A stretch of DNA of 64,000 bases from Streptomyces sp. NBC_01264 (lineage in GTDB: Bacteria; Actinomycetota; Actinomycetes; Streptomycetales; Streptomycetaceae): contig NZ_JAPEOX010000001.1 of assembly GCF_026340675.1 (NCBI RefSeq), positions 2,294,001 through 2,358,000 on the forward strand, given 5' to 3'. The stretch's first letter is position 1; each line of letters opens with the position of its first letter. The notes beneath the pieces are model-generated. The model was not told the origin of the DNA, searched no databases, and saw only the letters and a list, made by a program, of their open reading frames with translations. This document shows positions 41,794 to 49,945 of the stretch, one piece after another. Both the position numbers and the translations under genes were made by a program.

Positions 41794-43011
41794 CTAGGGT
41801 CGGTCCGGGCGGTTAACGGGGCGTTCGGCGGCCAGCAGGAACACCACGGAGCGCTGTTGTTCGGCCCAGGTACGGGTGTCCATGCCGACGGACTGGAGCA
41901 GCGCGCACTCGACGGCGTAGCCGCCCTCGGCCAGGACCCGGCCGATGGCCTCGGCCTCGTCGCGCGTGGAGGCGTGGCTGACGATCCGTTCGGGACGCCG
42001 GTCGGCGACGGCGGCGACGACCTGGGCTCCGCCGCCGCCGACGCGGACGACGTCGGGTTCGGGCAGGGTTTCGAGTACGTGCGGGGCGCGGCCGTGGACG
42101 ACCTGGAGCTGCACACCGCGGGCGCGGGCGGCGGCCGTTGTGCGTTCGCAAGCGAGCCGGTCGGCGTCGACGGCGATGACGGCGGCGCCGAGGGCGGCGG
42201 CGTCCACGGCGAGGGCACCGGAGCCGGAGCCGATGTCCCAGACGAGGTCCCCGGTGCGCGGGCCGAGCCGGGCGAGCTGGGCGGCGCGCAGCTGCGTGGA
42301 CTCCCCTTCCCCTACGTCGATCTGCGGGCGGGCCCAGCCCCGTCCGGCGGTCGGGGCGGCGCTCCGGCCGAGCAGCCAGGCCGGTTCGGCGGCGGTCGCG
42401 GCCGGTCCCGTACCGCCGATGACGATGACGACGTTGGGGTCGCGCCAGCTGTGGTCGGCGGCCTTGTCGGAGGTGAGGACCGTGACCTGTTCCTTGTCGG
42501 TGCCGAGTTCCTCGCAGATGACGAAGGTGCGGTGGACTCCTTCGAGCAGCAGGGCGAGTTCGGCGGGGCCGGCGCCGGGCGAGGTGATGACGGCGACCTT
42601 GGGGTGGGCCCGGCAGACGTTGACGGCGCGGCGCAGGGTGCGGCTGTGGGCGACGACGACCTGGGCGTCGTCCCAGGGCATCCCGGCGCGGGCGAAGGCG
42701 GCGGCGACGGCGGAGACGGCCGGTACGACCTCCACCTCCAGGCCGTGTTCCGGGGCGCGCAGGGCCCGTACGACGCCGAAGAAGCCGGGGTCCCCGTCGG
42801 CGAGGACGACGGCGGTGCCGCGGTGGCCGGCGATCCGGCGGGCGGCGAGGGAGAGGCTGCCCAGGCGCACGTGTTCGGCGGTGGGCGGGATTTCGGGGAG
42901 TGCGAGGTGGTGGGCGGCGCCGGCCACCAGGGTGGCGGCGGAGAGCGCGGACCGGGCTGCCGCGGTCAGGGGGGAGCCGTCCCAGCCGATCACCGTGACC
43001 CGGTCGGCCAT
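41794..43011 (-). CDS. cobL: Precorrin-6Y C5,15-methyltransferase (decarboxylating)
   Basis: The 405-residue protein fuses a CbiE-type corrin methyltransferase (VTVIGWDGSPLTAAARSAL; VVLADGDPGFFGVV) with a CbiT-type methyltransferase (RTGDLVWDIGSGSGALAVDA; SAM-binding). Together they methylate C5 and C15 and decarboxylate the acetate side chain of precorrin-6Y in the cobalamin ring pathway. It precedes cobT on the same strand with 228 bp between. ATG 43011 starts MADRVTVIGWDG. Confidence 0.94.
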   Translation of the reverse strand: MADRVTVIGWDGSPLTAAARSALSAATLVAGAAHHLALPEIPPTAEHVRLGSLSLAARRIAGHRGTAVVLADGDPGFFGVVRALRAPEHGLEVEVVPAVSAVAAAFARAGMPWDDAQVVVAHSRTLRRAVNVCRAHPKVAVITSPGAGPAELALLLEGVHRTFVICEELGTDKEQVTVLTSDKAADHSWRDPNVVIVIGGTGPAATAAEPAWLLGRSAAPTAGRGWARPQIDVGEGESTQLRAAQLARLGPRTGDLVWDIGSGSGALAVDAAALGAAVIAVDADRLACERTTAAARARGVQLQVVHGRAPHVLETLPEPDVVRVGGGGAQVVAAVADRRPERIVSHASTRDEAEAIGRVLAEGGYAVECALLQSVGMDTRTWAEQQRSVVFLLAAERPVNRPDRP

Positions 43012-43119
43012 CGTCGTCAGTCTCCTGGTGTGGGAGCGGGGCCCCGCCCGGCGGTGGCCGGGTCAGGGCGAAGCTTCGTCGAGGGGGGGCGGTCTGGGTG
43101 AGACTACCCGGTCGTCCGG

Positions 43120-43881
43120 TCAGTTCCGGTCGGAGAAGACGGGGTAGCCGTTCGCGTCGCTCGCCTGGGAGGGCAGGATCCGGTAGCCGTCGCGGGTATC
43201 GGCGCGGGTGTCCGCGTAGCCCACGGAATAGCCGTCCGAGTACCCGTCGCCGTAGTCGTCCCCGTACTCGTCGCCGGAGCTGGAGTACCCGTCGGCGTCC
43301 TCGTCGAGGTCTTCGGGGACCAGGCCCCAGACGATGAGGTCGCTGCGGGTGTCGGTCCAGGAGCCGTCGGGGTTCTGGGTGCGCACTATGCAGGCGTTGC
43401 GCAGGACCCCTTCACTGATGCAACCGGTCTTCTGGGCCACTTGCTGGGAGGCCGTGTTGTCGGCGGCGGTGCGCAGTTCGAGGCGTTCGAAGCGCTGGTC
43501 GGTGAAGAGCCAGCGGGCCACGGCGCGGACGGACTCGCTGGCGTAGCCCTCGCCGCGGGCCCAGGGGGCGGTGACGTAGCCGACCTCGGTGGTGCGGGTC
43601 CGCCAGTCGGTGTCCTGCAGGTGCACGATGCCGACCAGCCGCTGGGTGAGGAACTCGGTGACGGCGAAGACGATGCCGCGGCCCTCGGTGCGCTCGGCGT
43701 GGGAGGTCCTGGTGGCCCAGGTGACCGCGTCGGCGTAGGTGTAGGGGTGCGGGACGGAGGTCCAGGCGGTGACGTGTTCGTCGTTCATCATCTCGGCGAG
43801 CGCGGTGACGTCCTCTTCCTCGAAGGGGCGCAGCACCAGCCGGTCCGTGCTGATGGTGACGTCCGGGAAGGTGGTAGTCAT
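43120..43881 (-). CDS. RimJ-type GNAT acetyltransferase with Asp/Gly/Tyr tail
   Basis: The 253-residue protein matches RimJ/RimL-type N-acetyltransferases (TDRLVLRPFEEEDVTALAEM; WARGEGYASESVRAVARWLF; TAADNTASQQVAQKTGC). The C-terminal about 65 residues are low-complexity: DEDADGYSSSGDEYGDDYGD, YSDGYSVGYADTRADTRDGY. This tail is not part of the fold and could be a charged interaction or disordered region. Substrate unknown (possibly protein N-termini or antibiotics). ATG 43881 has GGAG eight nt upstream; three 11-bp direct repeats lie just before it. Confidence 0.87.
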   Translation of the reverse strand: MTTTFPDVTISTDRLVLRPFEEEDVTALAEMMNDEHVTAWTSVPHPYTYADAVTWATRTSHAERTEGRGIVFAVTEFLTQRLVGIVHLQDTDWRTRTTEVGYVTAPWARGEGYASESVRAVARWLFTDQRFERLELRTAADNTASQQVAQKTGCISEGVLRNACIVRTQNPDGSWTDTRSDLIVWGLVPEDLDEDADGYSSSGDEYGDDYGDGYSDGYSVGYADTRADTRDGYRILPSQASDANGYPVFSDRN

Positions 43882-43899
43882 GCGCAGCTCCAAGCCTGA

Positions 43900-43937
43900 G
43901 ACCGTGGTGCGACCGTGGTGCGAGGCGACCGTGGTGC
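43900..43937. repeat. Three 11-bp direct repeats upstream of the acetyltransferase gene
   Basis: GACCGTGGTGC occurs at 43900-43910, 43911-43921 and 43927-43937. On the coding (minus) strand this is GCACCACGGTC repeated three times at 19 to 56 bp before the ATG. Spacing near one helical turn suggests a direct-repeat operator; no known box fits. Confidence 0.6.
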
Positions 43938-44042
43938 GGGTCCGTCTACCCGGGGTACTCGGGCCGCAGCAGGTCGTAGGCCACAGCATGCAGCATCGGC
44001 CTGGTGATGTGCAGGGCCGGGCTGCCCGGAAGCGGGCAGCGC

Positions 44043-44109
44043 CCGGCCCCGTACACCGGTGGGGTGTACGGGGCCGGTTGCCGGGCCCGGCCGGTTCGAA
44101 CCGGCCGGG
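44043..44109 (-). terminator. Tandem hairpins terminating metQ
   Basis: The nearer structure is a 22-nt-plus palindrome at 44086-44109 (CCCGGCCGGTTCGAACCGGC core); the farther is a 15-bp perfect stem at 44043-44057/44063-44077 (CCGGCCCCGTACACC) with a 5-nt loop. Both lie just after the metQ stop. Confidence 0.8.
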
Positions 44110-44123
44110 TGCCACGGGCCGGA

Positions 44124-44984
44124 CTAGGCGGCCGACTTGCCGAAGGCCGGGATGACCGAGCCCTCGTACTTGTCGTCGATGAACTTCTTGACCTCGGGGG
44201 AGTTCAGGAGCTTGGCGAGCTTCTGGATCCGCGGGTCGTTCTCGTTGCCCTTCTTGACCGCGAGGATGTTGGCGTACGGGTTGCCCTCGGCCTTCTCCAG
44301 GACGAGCGCGTCCTTGGCCGGGACGAGCTTGGCCTCGATGGCGTAGTTGCCGTTGATGACGGCGGCGTCCACGTCGTTCAGGGCGCGCGGGACCGTGGCG
44401 GCCTCCAGCTCCTTGAACTCCAGGCCCTTCTTGTCGGTGATGTCGGACAGCTTGGCGGCGGTGCCGACACCCTCCTTGAGGGTGATGAGGTTGTTCGCGG
44501 CGAGCAGCTGGAGCGCGCGGCCCTCGTTGGTGGGGTCGTTGGGGACGGCGATGGTCTGGCCGGCCTTGATGTCCGTGAGGGCCTTGTCCTTCTTGGAGTA
44601 CAGGCCCAGGGGCTCCAGGTGCACGTTCACGACGGGCACGATGTCGGTGCCGTTCTTCTTGTTGAAGTCGTCGAGGTACGGCACGTGCTGGAAGTAGTTG
44701 GCGTCGACCTGGCCCTGCTGGGTGGCGGTGTTCGGCAGGACGTAGTCCGTGAACTCCTTCACCTCCAGCTTGAGGCCTTCCTTGGCCGCCAGGTTGTCCT
44801 TCACGAACTTCAGGATGTCGGCGTGCGGGGAGGGGGACGCCGCGACGACCAGGGGCTTGCTCTCGTCGGTCTTGCCGCCGTCGGCCTTGGTGGAGGACGG
44901 GTCGGAAGAGCTGCCGCAGGCGGTGAGTCCGAGGGCGAGCGCCGAGACGGTGGCGGCGAGGGCGGTGAGCTTGATGTTCTTGCG
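44124..44984 (-). CDS. metQ: MetQ, methionine-binding lipoprotein
   Basis: MetQ captures methionine outside the cell and delivers it to MetI-MetN. The 286-residue protein has a lipoprotein signal (KLTALAATVSALALGLTACG) with lipobox LTAC, then the NlpA/MetQ fold: VVAASPSPHADILKFVKDNL, QQGQVDANYFQHVPYLDDFN, ALNDVDAAVINGNYAIEAKL. GTG 44984 is chosen because AGAAAGG is 9 nt upstream; an upstream ATG (45017) has no ribosome site. It is the last gene of metN-metI-metQ. Confidence 0.93.
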   Translation of the reverse strand, partial: RKNIKLTALAATVSALALGLTACGSSSDPSSTKADGGKTDESKPLVVAASPSPHADILKFVKDNLAAKEGLKLEVKEFTDYVLPNTATQQGQVDANYFQHVPYLDDFNKKNGTDIVPVVNVHLEPLGLYSKKDKALTDIKAGQTIAVPNDPTNEGRALQLLAANNLITLKEGVGTAAKLSDITDKKGLEFKELEAATVPRALNDVDAAVINGNYAIEAKLVPAKDALVLEKAEGNPYANILAVKKGNENDPRIQKLAKLLNSPEVKKFIDDKYEGSVIPAFGKSAA

Positions 44985-45089
44985 CACGAAGAGTGCCTTT
45001 CTTGCGTCTTGCTTCATGGATGACGGCCCAAGCACGACAAGTGCGGGCTTTCTTGGGAAAAGTTGGTGTATGTCCGGCTCAGGCCCGGA

Positions 45090-45758
45090 TCAGGCTGTCC
45101 GACCGCGCCGCGCGAGGAGGCGTACCACGCCGTCGCCGATGAGCTGGATCACCGTGACGAGCACGATCAGCACCACGACCGTGGCGATCATGAAGCCGGT
45201 CTCGAAGCGCTGGAAGCCGTACGTGATGGCCTTGGAGCCGAGGCCTTCGCCGCCGACCGCGCCGGCCATGGCCGAGTAGCCGATCAGCGTGATCACGGTG
45301 GTGGTGACGGCGGCGATCAGCGAGGGCAGCGCCTGCGGCAGGAGCACCTTGCCGACCAGGGTCGGGATGCCGCCGCCCATGGACTCGACGGCCTCGATCA
45401 GGCCGTGGTCCACCTCGCGGACGGCGGTCTCGACGAGCCGGGCGAAGAAGGGGATGGCGCCGATGGCGAGCGGGACGATCATCGCGGTGGGGCCGATGAA
45501 GGTGCCGACGATCGCCGTGGTGACCGGGATCAGGAAGATCAGCAGGATGATGAAGGGCAGCGAGCGGCCCATGTTCACGATCACGCCGAGGATCTTGTTG
45601 ACCGCGCGGTTCTGGAGCAGGCCACCCGTGTCGGTCAGGACGAGCAGGATGCCGATGGGCAGTCCGCCCAGGATGGTCACGAGGGCGGACCACAACACCA
45701 TGTAGAGGGTGTCGAAGGTGCCCTGCGTGAGCAGCGGCTGCATTTCGGACCAGGTCAC
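45090..45758 (-). CDS. metI: MetI, methionine ABC transporter permease
   Basis: The 222-residue permease has five hydrophobic segments and the EAA coupling loop (HGLIEAVESMGGGIPTLVGK ... VLLPQALPSLIAAV). It starts GTG 45758 (TWSEMQPLLTQGTFDTLYMV), overlapping the metN stop as GTGA, and sits 105 bp before metQ. It forms the membrane channel of the MetNIQ importer. Confidence 0.94.
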   Translation of the reverse strand: MTWSEMQPLLTQGTFDTLYMVLWSALVTILGGLPIGILLVLTDTGGLLQNRAVNKILGVIVNMGRSLPFIILLIFLIPVTTAIVGTFIGPTAMIVPLAIGAIPFFARLVETAVREVDHGLIEAVESMGGGIPTLVGKVLLPQALPSLIAAVTTTVITLIGYSAMAGAVGGEGLGSKAITYGFQRFETGFMIATVVVLIVLVTVIQLIGDGVVRLLARRGRTA

Positions 45759-46810
45759 TTCGCACCATCCTTGACCAGCTCGGCCAGTTCGCCGTCGACG
45801 TCCGTCTCCGCCTCCACGACATCCACCTGCAGGCCCTGCTCGCGCAGGAAGCCGACGGGGACGACGTTGTCCTCGTAGCGGCCGGGCAGCTCGATGCGCA
45901 TGCGGCCGATCTGCCGGCCCGCGACGGTGTCCATCGCGGCGCCGAGAATCGATATGTCGATGTTGTAGGTGCGCGCCAGCTGGGAGATGACCGGCTGGGT
46001 CGCGGTCTCGCCGTGGAAGGTGACGTCGATGACCGTGTGCTCCGCGGTGGTCGCGGACCCGGTCAGCGGGAACAGTTCGTGGGCGAGCTCGGAGCCGGGG
46101 GTGGCGAGCAGCTCGGTGACGGTCCCGGCCTCGACGATCCGTCCCTGCCGCATGAGGGCGGCCGAGTCGCAGACGGACTTGACCACGTCCATCTCGTGCG
46201 TGATGAGCAGGACGGTCAGGCCCAGCTGGCGGTTGAGGTCGCGCAGCAGCTGGAGGATCTGGCGGGTGGTCTCCGGGTCCAGGGCGCTGGTGGCCTCGTC
46301 GGAGAGCAGCACCTTGGGGTCGCCGGCCAGGGCGCGGGCGATGCCGACGCGCTGCTTCTGGCCGCCGGAGAGCTGGCCGGGGTAGGACTTGGCCTTGTCG
46401 GCGAGGCCGACGAGGTCGAGCAGTTCGGCGGCCTTGCGGGAGCGCTCGCGGCCGGAGACCCCGAGGATCTCCAGGGGCAGCTCGATGTTGCCCTGGACGG
46501 TGCGCGAGGACAGCAGGTTGAAGTGCTGGAAGACCATGCCGATGCGGCTGCGGGCCTCGCGGAGTTCCTTGCCGGCGCGGCGGCCCCGGCCGGCGAGGGC
46601 CGTGAGGTCGACGCCGTCGACGGACACGGTGCCGGTGGTGGGGCGCTCCAGCAGGTTCACGCAGCGGATCAGGGAGGACTTTCCGGCGCCGCTCTGGCCG
46701 ATGACTCCGTAGACCTCGCCCTGGCGGACGTGCAGGTCGACGCCGTCCAGGGCGGTGACCTCTCGGCCGCGGGATGAGTAGACCTTCGTGAGGCCCGATG
46801 TGGTGATCAC
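45755..46810 (-). CDS. metN: MetN, methionine ABC transporter ATPase
   Basis: The 351-residue ATPase has Walker A GQSGAGKSSLIRCV, Q-loop FQHFNLLSSRTV, ABC signature LSGGQKQRVGIARAL, Walker B VLLSDEATSALDP and switch His ITHEMDVV. After about residue 260 comes the C-terminal NIL (ferredoxin-like) domain (TVIDVTFHGETATQPVISQL) that in MetN proteins binds cytosolic methionine and inhibits transport. GTG 46810 starts VITTSGLTKVYSSRG. The leader holds a Met/Cys-rich peptide gene (47019-47105). Confidence 0.95.
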   Translation of the reverse strand: MITTSGLTKVYSSRGREVTALDGVDLHVRQGEVYGVIGQSGAGKSSLIRCVNLLERPTTGTVSVDGVDLTALAGRGRRAGKELREARSRIGMVFQHFNLLSSRTVQGNIELPLEILGVSGRERSRKAAELLDLVGLADKAKSYPGQLSGGQKQRVGIARALAGDPKVLLSDEATSALDPETTRQILQLLRDLNRQLGLTVLLITHEMDVVKSVCDSAALMRQGRIVEAGTVTELLATPGSELAHELFPLTGSATTAEHTVIDVTFHGETATQPVISQLARTYNIDISILGAAMDTVAGRQIGRMRIELPGRYEDNVVPVGFLREQGLQVDVVEAETDVDGELAELVKDGAK

Positions 46811-47018
46811 AGGATTTCCGTCGCTGTCGAGTGCACGGTGCAGCGGGTGCCGGGCACGGGGCAAACATCTGGGGACGCGATACGGGCAACCCGCCGAAAA
46901 AACGTAAATCGACGGCTTCGGCGCGTGCGCGGGGCAGGAGCGTTCCGGGTTCACACGGGGGTGACGGGAGTTGCTCGGCCGGTCTCGCTTCGGGGCGTGA
47001 GACCTGGTGCAGGGGCCC

Positions 47019-47105
47019 TCAGAAGGCGCGCATTCGACACATACAACGAGCACCGGGCGTCATCGTCGCCTCGGTCGCAAGGGTGCGGCTGCTCGTCGTG
47101 GTCAT
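47019..47105 (-). CDS. Met/Cys-rich leader peptide of metNIQ
   Basis: A 28-codon open frame, too short for normal annotation, encodes a peptide starting MTTTSSRTLATEATMTPG and ending RCMCRMRAF. Five Met and two Cys codons (counting the start) are present, with CMCRM crowded near the end, the pattern of a ribosome-sensing attenuator. Its ATG (47105) follows the -10-like TTTACT by exactly 6 nt, so it would be translated from a leaderless mRNA. It lies about 210 bp upstream of metN on the same strand. No convincing alternative terminator stem was found, though a T6 run sits at 46897-46902. Confidence 0.6.
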   Translation of the reverse strand: MTTTSSRTLATEATMTPGARCMCRMRAF

Positions 47106-47111
47106 GGGCCC

Positions 47112-47142
47112 AGTAAACCAGACGTTCCCCGTCACCGATCAA
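47112..47142 (-). promoter_or_regulatory. Candidate promoter of the metNIQ leader
   Basis: On the minus strand TTGATC (47142-47137), 19 nt, TTTACT (47117-47112), then six nt to the leader-peptide ATG. The -35 spacing is longer than ideal. Confidence 0.5.
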
Positions 47143-47191
47143 AGGTGTCCGAATAGCGGACGGATTTCGGCCGCATACCGGACAACACCGG

Positions 47192-47866
47192 TCAGGGCCG
47201 ATCGTCCGTCTCGATCGTCACACCATCGGCTCCGACCAGCACGGACACGGCCGAGAGGTCCCGTACGACCACGTCCGCCTCGAGTTCGGCGGCCGGGTGC
47301 GTTGTGGTCAAGGCCACGGTGGTCATCCCGGCGGCGCGGCCCGCGGCCAGGCCGGCGGGGGCGTCCTCGAAGACGACGCAGCGGGCCGGGTCCACGCCGA
47401 GCCGGGCGGCCGCCAGCAGGAAGGGCTCCGGGTCGGGCTTGCCGCGGGTGATGTCGTCGGCGGCCACCAGCTCCGCGCAGTCGATGCCGACCTCCCGCAG
47501 CCGGGCCTCGGCCAGCGGGCGGGTCGCGGAGGTGACCACGGCCCACCGGCCGGCGGGAAGGGCCGAGAGCAGCTCCTTGGTCCCGGGGAGCAGGACCACG
47601 CCGCCCGCCACGTCCTCGGTCTCCAGCACCTGGATGCGCGCGAGCGCCCCGGCCCGTACGTCCTCGGGCAGGAGGTCGGCGATGATCTCCGCGGCCGGGC
47701 GGCCGTGGAGCTCCACCGCGGCGAAGGCCTCCTCGGTGACCCCGTACTCGCGGGCCCAGCGGGTCCAGCAGCGGTGCACCGACTCCATCGAGGAGACGAG
47801 CGTGCCGTCGTTGTCGAACAGCAGCGCGTCGAATTGCGGGCCGAGCTTCCCATGCAGCAGGTTCAT
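47192..47866 (-). CDS. HAD-family sugar-phosphatase-like hydrolase
   Basis: The 224-residue protein has the HAD nucleophile block DALLFDNDGTLVSS (two Asp), motif II in WAVVTSATRP, the Lys and late acidic pair in ITRGKPDPEPFLLAAARL and VVFEDAPAGLAAG. The cap region (about 20-85) fits subfamily IA, like beta-phosphoglucomutase or 2-deoxyglucose-6-phosphatase type enzymes. Note DND rather than DxD in motif I. Substrate unknown. It precedes the metNIQ leader on the same strand. Confidence 0.9.
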   Translation of the reverse strand: MNLLHGKLGPQFDALLFDNDGTLVSSMESVHRCWTRWAREYGVTEEAFAAVELHGRPAAEIIADLLPEDVRAGALARIQVLETEDVAGGVVLLPGTKELLSALPAGRWAVVTSATRPLAEARLREVGIDCAELVAADDITRGKPDPEPFLLAAARLGVDPARCVVFEDAPAGLAAGRAAGMTTVALTTTHPAAELEADVVVRDLSAVSVLVGADGVTIETDDRP

Positions 47867-47934
47867 GTTTTCAAGGAAAGCCCCGGGGCAGGGGTGAGCG
47901 CATCGGGTCTTTCGGCCCGTAATACCCTCGCTGC

Positions 47935-48303
47935 ATGCTCGACGCCCTGACGGTCGCCATCGGCGTGGCCGCACTCGCTCTCGCCGCCTGGTGCGGTGTC
48001 GCCGCCTGGCGGGACCAGCCGACCAAGGACTGGCACTTCATCGGCATGGCCGTGGTGACCGTCCTGGTCCTGGCCCAGCTGGTGATCGGCCTGGTCCAGC
48101 TCGGCCGGGGCGAGAAGCCCGGCCAGGGCACGGTGCTCTTCCTCGCCTACCTGGTGGGCGCCTTCGCGACCATCCCGGCGGCGGGGTTCCTCTCGCTGAG
48201 CGAGCGGACCAAATGGGGTTCGGTGACGGTGGCCGCGGGAGCGGTCGTCCTCGCCGTGCTCGAAGTACGGCTCTACGACATCTGGGGAAACACCGGTGCC
48301 TGA
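47935..48303 (+). CDS. Four-helix membrane protein
   Basis: The 122-residue protein has about four hydrophobic helices (VAIGVAALALAAWCGVAAW; FIGMAVVTVLVLAQLVIGL; VLFLAYLVGAFATIPAAGF; VAAGAVVLAVLEVRLYDIW) and short loops. Function unknown. TACCCT at 47923-47928 lies 6 nt before the ATG and no ribosome site exists, so the mRNA is probably leaderless. The stop overlaps the next gene by 8 bp. Confidence 0.82.
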   Translation: MLDALTVAIGVAALALAAWCGVAAWRDQPTKDWHFIGMAVVTVLVLAQLVIGLVQLGRGEKPGQGTVLFLAYLVGAFATIPAAGFLSLSERTKWGSVTVAAGAVVLAVLEVRLYDIWGNTGA

Positions 48304-48730
48304 TACCGACACGGACGCCACGACCGCCGCCACCCCGCCGGCCGGGCGCAAGCGACTGGTGACCGGGCCCGGGGTGCTGCTGGTCTGGTTCTACGGAGTG
48401 ATCACCGTCGGTGCGGTCTCGCGCTCGATCTACCAGATCTCCACCGAATTCGACCGGGCCCCGCTCGCCTACTCGCTGTCGGCCGTGGCCGCGCTCGTCT
48501 ACGCCTTCATCACGTACTCGCTGGTGCGCGGCGGGGAGACGGCCCGCAAGGCGGCGCGGATCTGCTGCGCCGCCGAGCTGGCCGGCGTCCTCGTCGTGGG
48601 CACCTGGACCCTGGCGCGGCCCGAGGCCTTCCCCGACGCGACCGTGTGGTCGGACTTCGGGATGGGGTACCTGTTCATCCCGGTGATCCTGCCGATCACC
48701 GGGATGCTCTGGCTCCGGGCGAAGCGCTAG
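48296..48730 (+). CDS. Four-helix membrane protein, coupled to the preceding gene
   Basis: The 144-residue protein has a polar Thr/Ala/Pro start (MPDTDTDATTAATPPAGRKR) and about four helices (VLLVWFYGVITVGAVSRSIY; LSAVAALVYAFITYSLVRGG; ICCAAELAGVLVVGTWTLA; MGYLFIPVILPITGMLWLR). GTG 48296 lies inside the end of the upstream gene (8-bp overlap), so the pair is translationally coupled and may form one membrane complex. Function unknown. Confidence 0.82.
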   Translation: MPDTDTDATTAATPPAGRKRLVTGPGVLLVWFYGVITVGAVSRSIYQISTEFDRAPLAYSLSAVAALVYAFITYSLVRGGETARKAARICCAAELAGVLVVGTWTLARPEAFPDATVWSDFGMGYLFIPVILPITGMLWLRAKR

Positions 48731-48767
48731 ACGCCCGGCCGGCTCAGAGGCTCAGGCGCTGAGGTGC

Positions 48768-49274
48768 TCAGGCGCTGACCGCGAAGTCGGTGGCCTCCTT
48801 GGCCTCCTTCTCCAGGATCACCAGGCGGACGCCGTCGGACGCGGTGCGCCCGCCGACCTGGGTGTAGCCGGCCTTGCGGTAGAGCCGCAGGTTCGACTCG
48901 CTCTTGTGGCCGGTGAACAGCCGGAAGCGGGTGGTCGCGTCGTTGCCCGACAGGGCCGCCTCGACCGCGCTCAGCAGCCGGGCGCCGAGGCCGTGGCCCT
49001 GGAGCCGGGGGTGCACGCAGAGCTTGGCGATCTTGCCGGTGCCCTCCTCGTCGACGGTGCCGCGCACGGCTCCGACGATCTCCTCGCCGAGCCGGGCCAC
49101 CAGGACGGTGTCCGCGGCCAGCTCGGCCTTGAGGGAGTCCAGGGACTGGGTGAGCGGCTGGATGCGGTAGTTGCCGTACAGCTCGGCCTCGCTCTGGAAC
49201 GCCAGATACTGCAGCTTGATGATCTGCTCGGCATCCTCGGCAGTTGCCGCCGAAATGGTCACGCTCATGCCCAT
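48768..49274 (-). CDS. GNAT-family N-acetyltransferase
   Basis: The 168-residue protein has the acetyl-CoA loop LCVHPRLQGHGLGARLLSAV (R/Q-x2-G-x-G/A) and the motif LRLYRKAGYTQVGG. Substrate unknown. ATG 49274 (MGMSVTISAATAEDAEQ) has GGGAGG nine nt upstream, which favours it over ATG 49268. It begins 37 bp after the stop of the sigma-factor gene and could be part of its operon. Confidence 0.87.
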   Translation of the reverse strand: MGMSVTISAATAEDAEQIIKLQYLAFQSEAELYGNYRIQPLTQSLDSLKAELAADTVLVARLGEEIVGAVRGTVDEEGTGKIAKLCVHPRLQGHGLGARLLSAVEAALSGNDATTRFRLFTGHKSESNLRLYRKAGYTQVGGRTASDGVRLVILEKEAKEATDFAVSA

Positions 49275-49311
49275 GTGCGCATGCCTCCCGCTCACCTGGT
49301 GGCCTTTTGGT

Positions 49312-49872
49312 CTACCGCTCCATTCCCCGCAGGGCGGGAGCCGCAACCTCTACGGCCAGCATTCTGCGCAGACATCCCAGGCATCGGGAACGGACTGGCC
49401 CCAAACTTCCTTGTGAGATACCCAACTCTCCTGCGATTTCACGGTAGGTGAGGTCCCTCGGCGAAAGAAGTGCCCTCATGAGCTCCGGACACCTTCCGGG
49501 CAATCGGGCGACCGCCGATCGGAGGGCCCGGTTCTCCTCGCCGTGCAGGAGGGCGTCTTCCGGTTCCGTGCCCGTGCTGGTACGGGTCCCCGCGCCTTGC
49601 ACGGACGGCCGGTCGTACGGAACTTCGCGCCGTGCCCTGCGCCGCGCGCGGCGGGCTTCCCCGCGCACCGCCCGCCGCAGCCAGTCGGCGGGTTCGGCGG
49701 GGATGCGCCGGTGCTCCAGCAGCCTGACCCAGACGGCTTGTTCCAGGTCGGCGGCGTCCACTCCGGTGCCCGCGGTCTCCGCGGCGGCTTCGGCCGAGAG
49801 CAGCGGGCGGAGCTTTTCGAACAGATCGGGGAGACCGGGGAGATCGGGGAGGTCAGCCTTCAGCAGGTCCAT
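49312..49872 (-). CDS. ECF-like RNA polymerase sigma factor
   Basis: The 186-residue protein has a sigma-70 region 2-like part (AADLEQAVWVRLLEHRR), an Arg-rich linker (AVRGEARRARRRARREV), and a region 4 helix-turn-helix (RDLTYREIAGELGISQGSLG then PVRSRCLGCLRRML). It should direct polymerase to a small set of stress or envelope genes; no anti-sigma factor gene is adjacent. ATG 49872 is the best start but has a weak ribosome site. glpQ lies 73 bp upstream on the same strand. Confidence 0.85.
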   Translation of the reverse strand: MDLLKADLPDLPGLPDLFEKLRPLLSAEAAAETAGTGVDAADLEQAVWVRLLEHRRIPAEPADWLRRAVRGEARRARRRARREVPYDRPSVQGAGTRTSTGTEPEDALLHGEENRALRSAVARLPGRCPELMRALLSPRDLTYREIAGELGISQGSLGPVRSRCLGCLRRMLAVEVAAPALRGMER

Positions 49873-49945
49873 GCCGGGCGGGACGCGAAGGCCGTGCCGG
49901 GCGGTTTCCCCGCCGGGCACGGCCCACTCGTACGAGAAGCTCCGG

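Noticed and set aside
46811..47191. SAM riboswitch upstream of metN
   Set aside because: No SAM-I, SAM-II or SAM-IV-like core was recognised; the Met/Cys-rich leader frame explains the region better.
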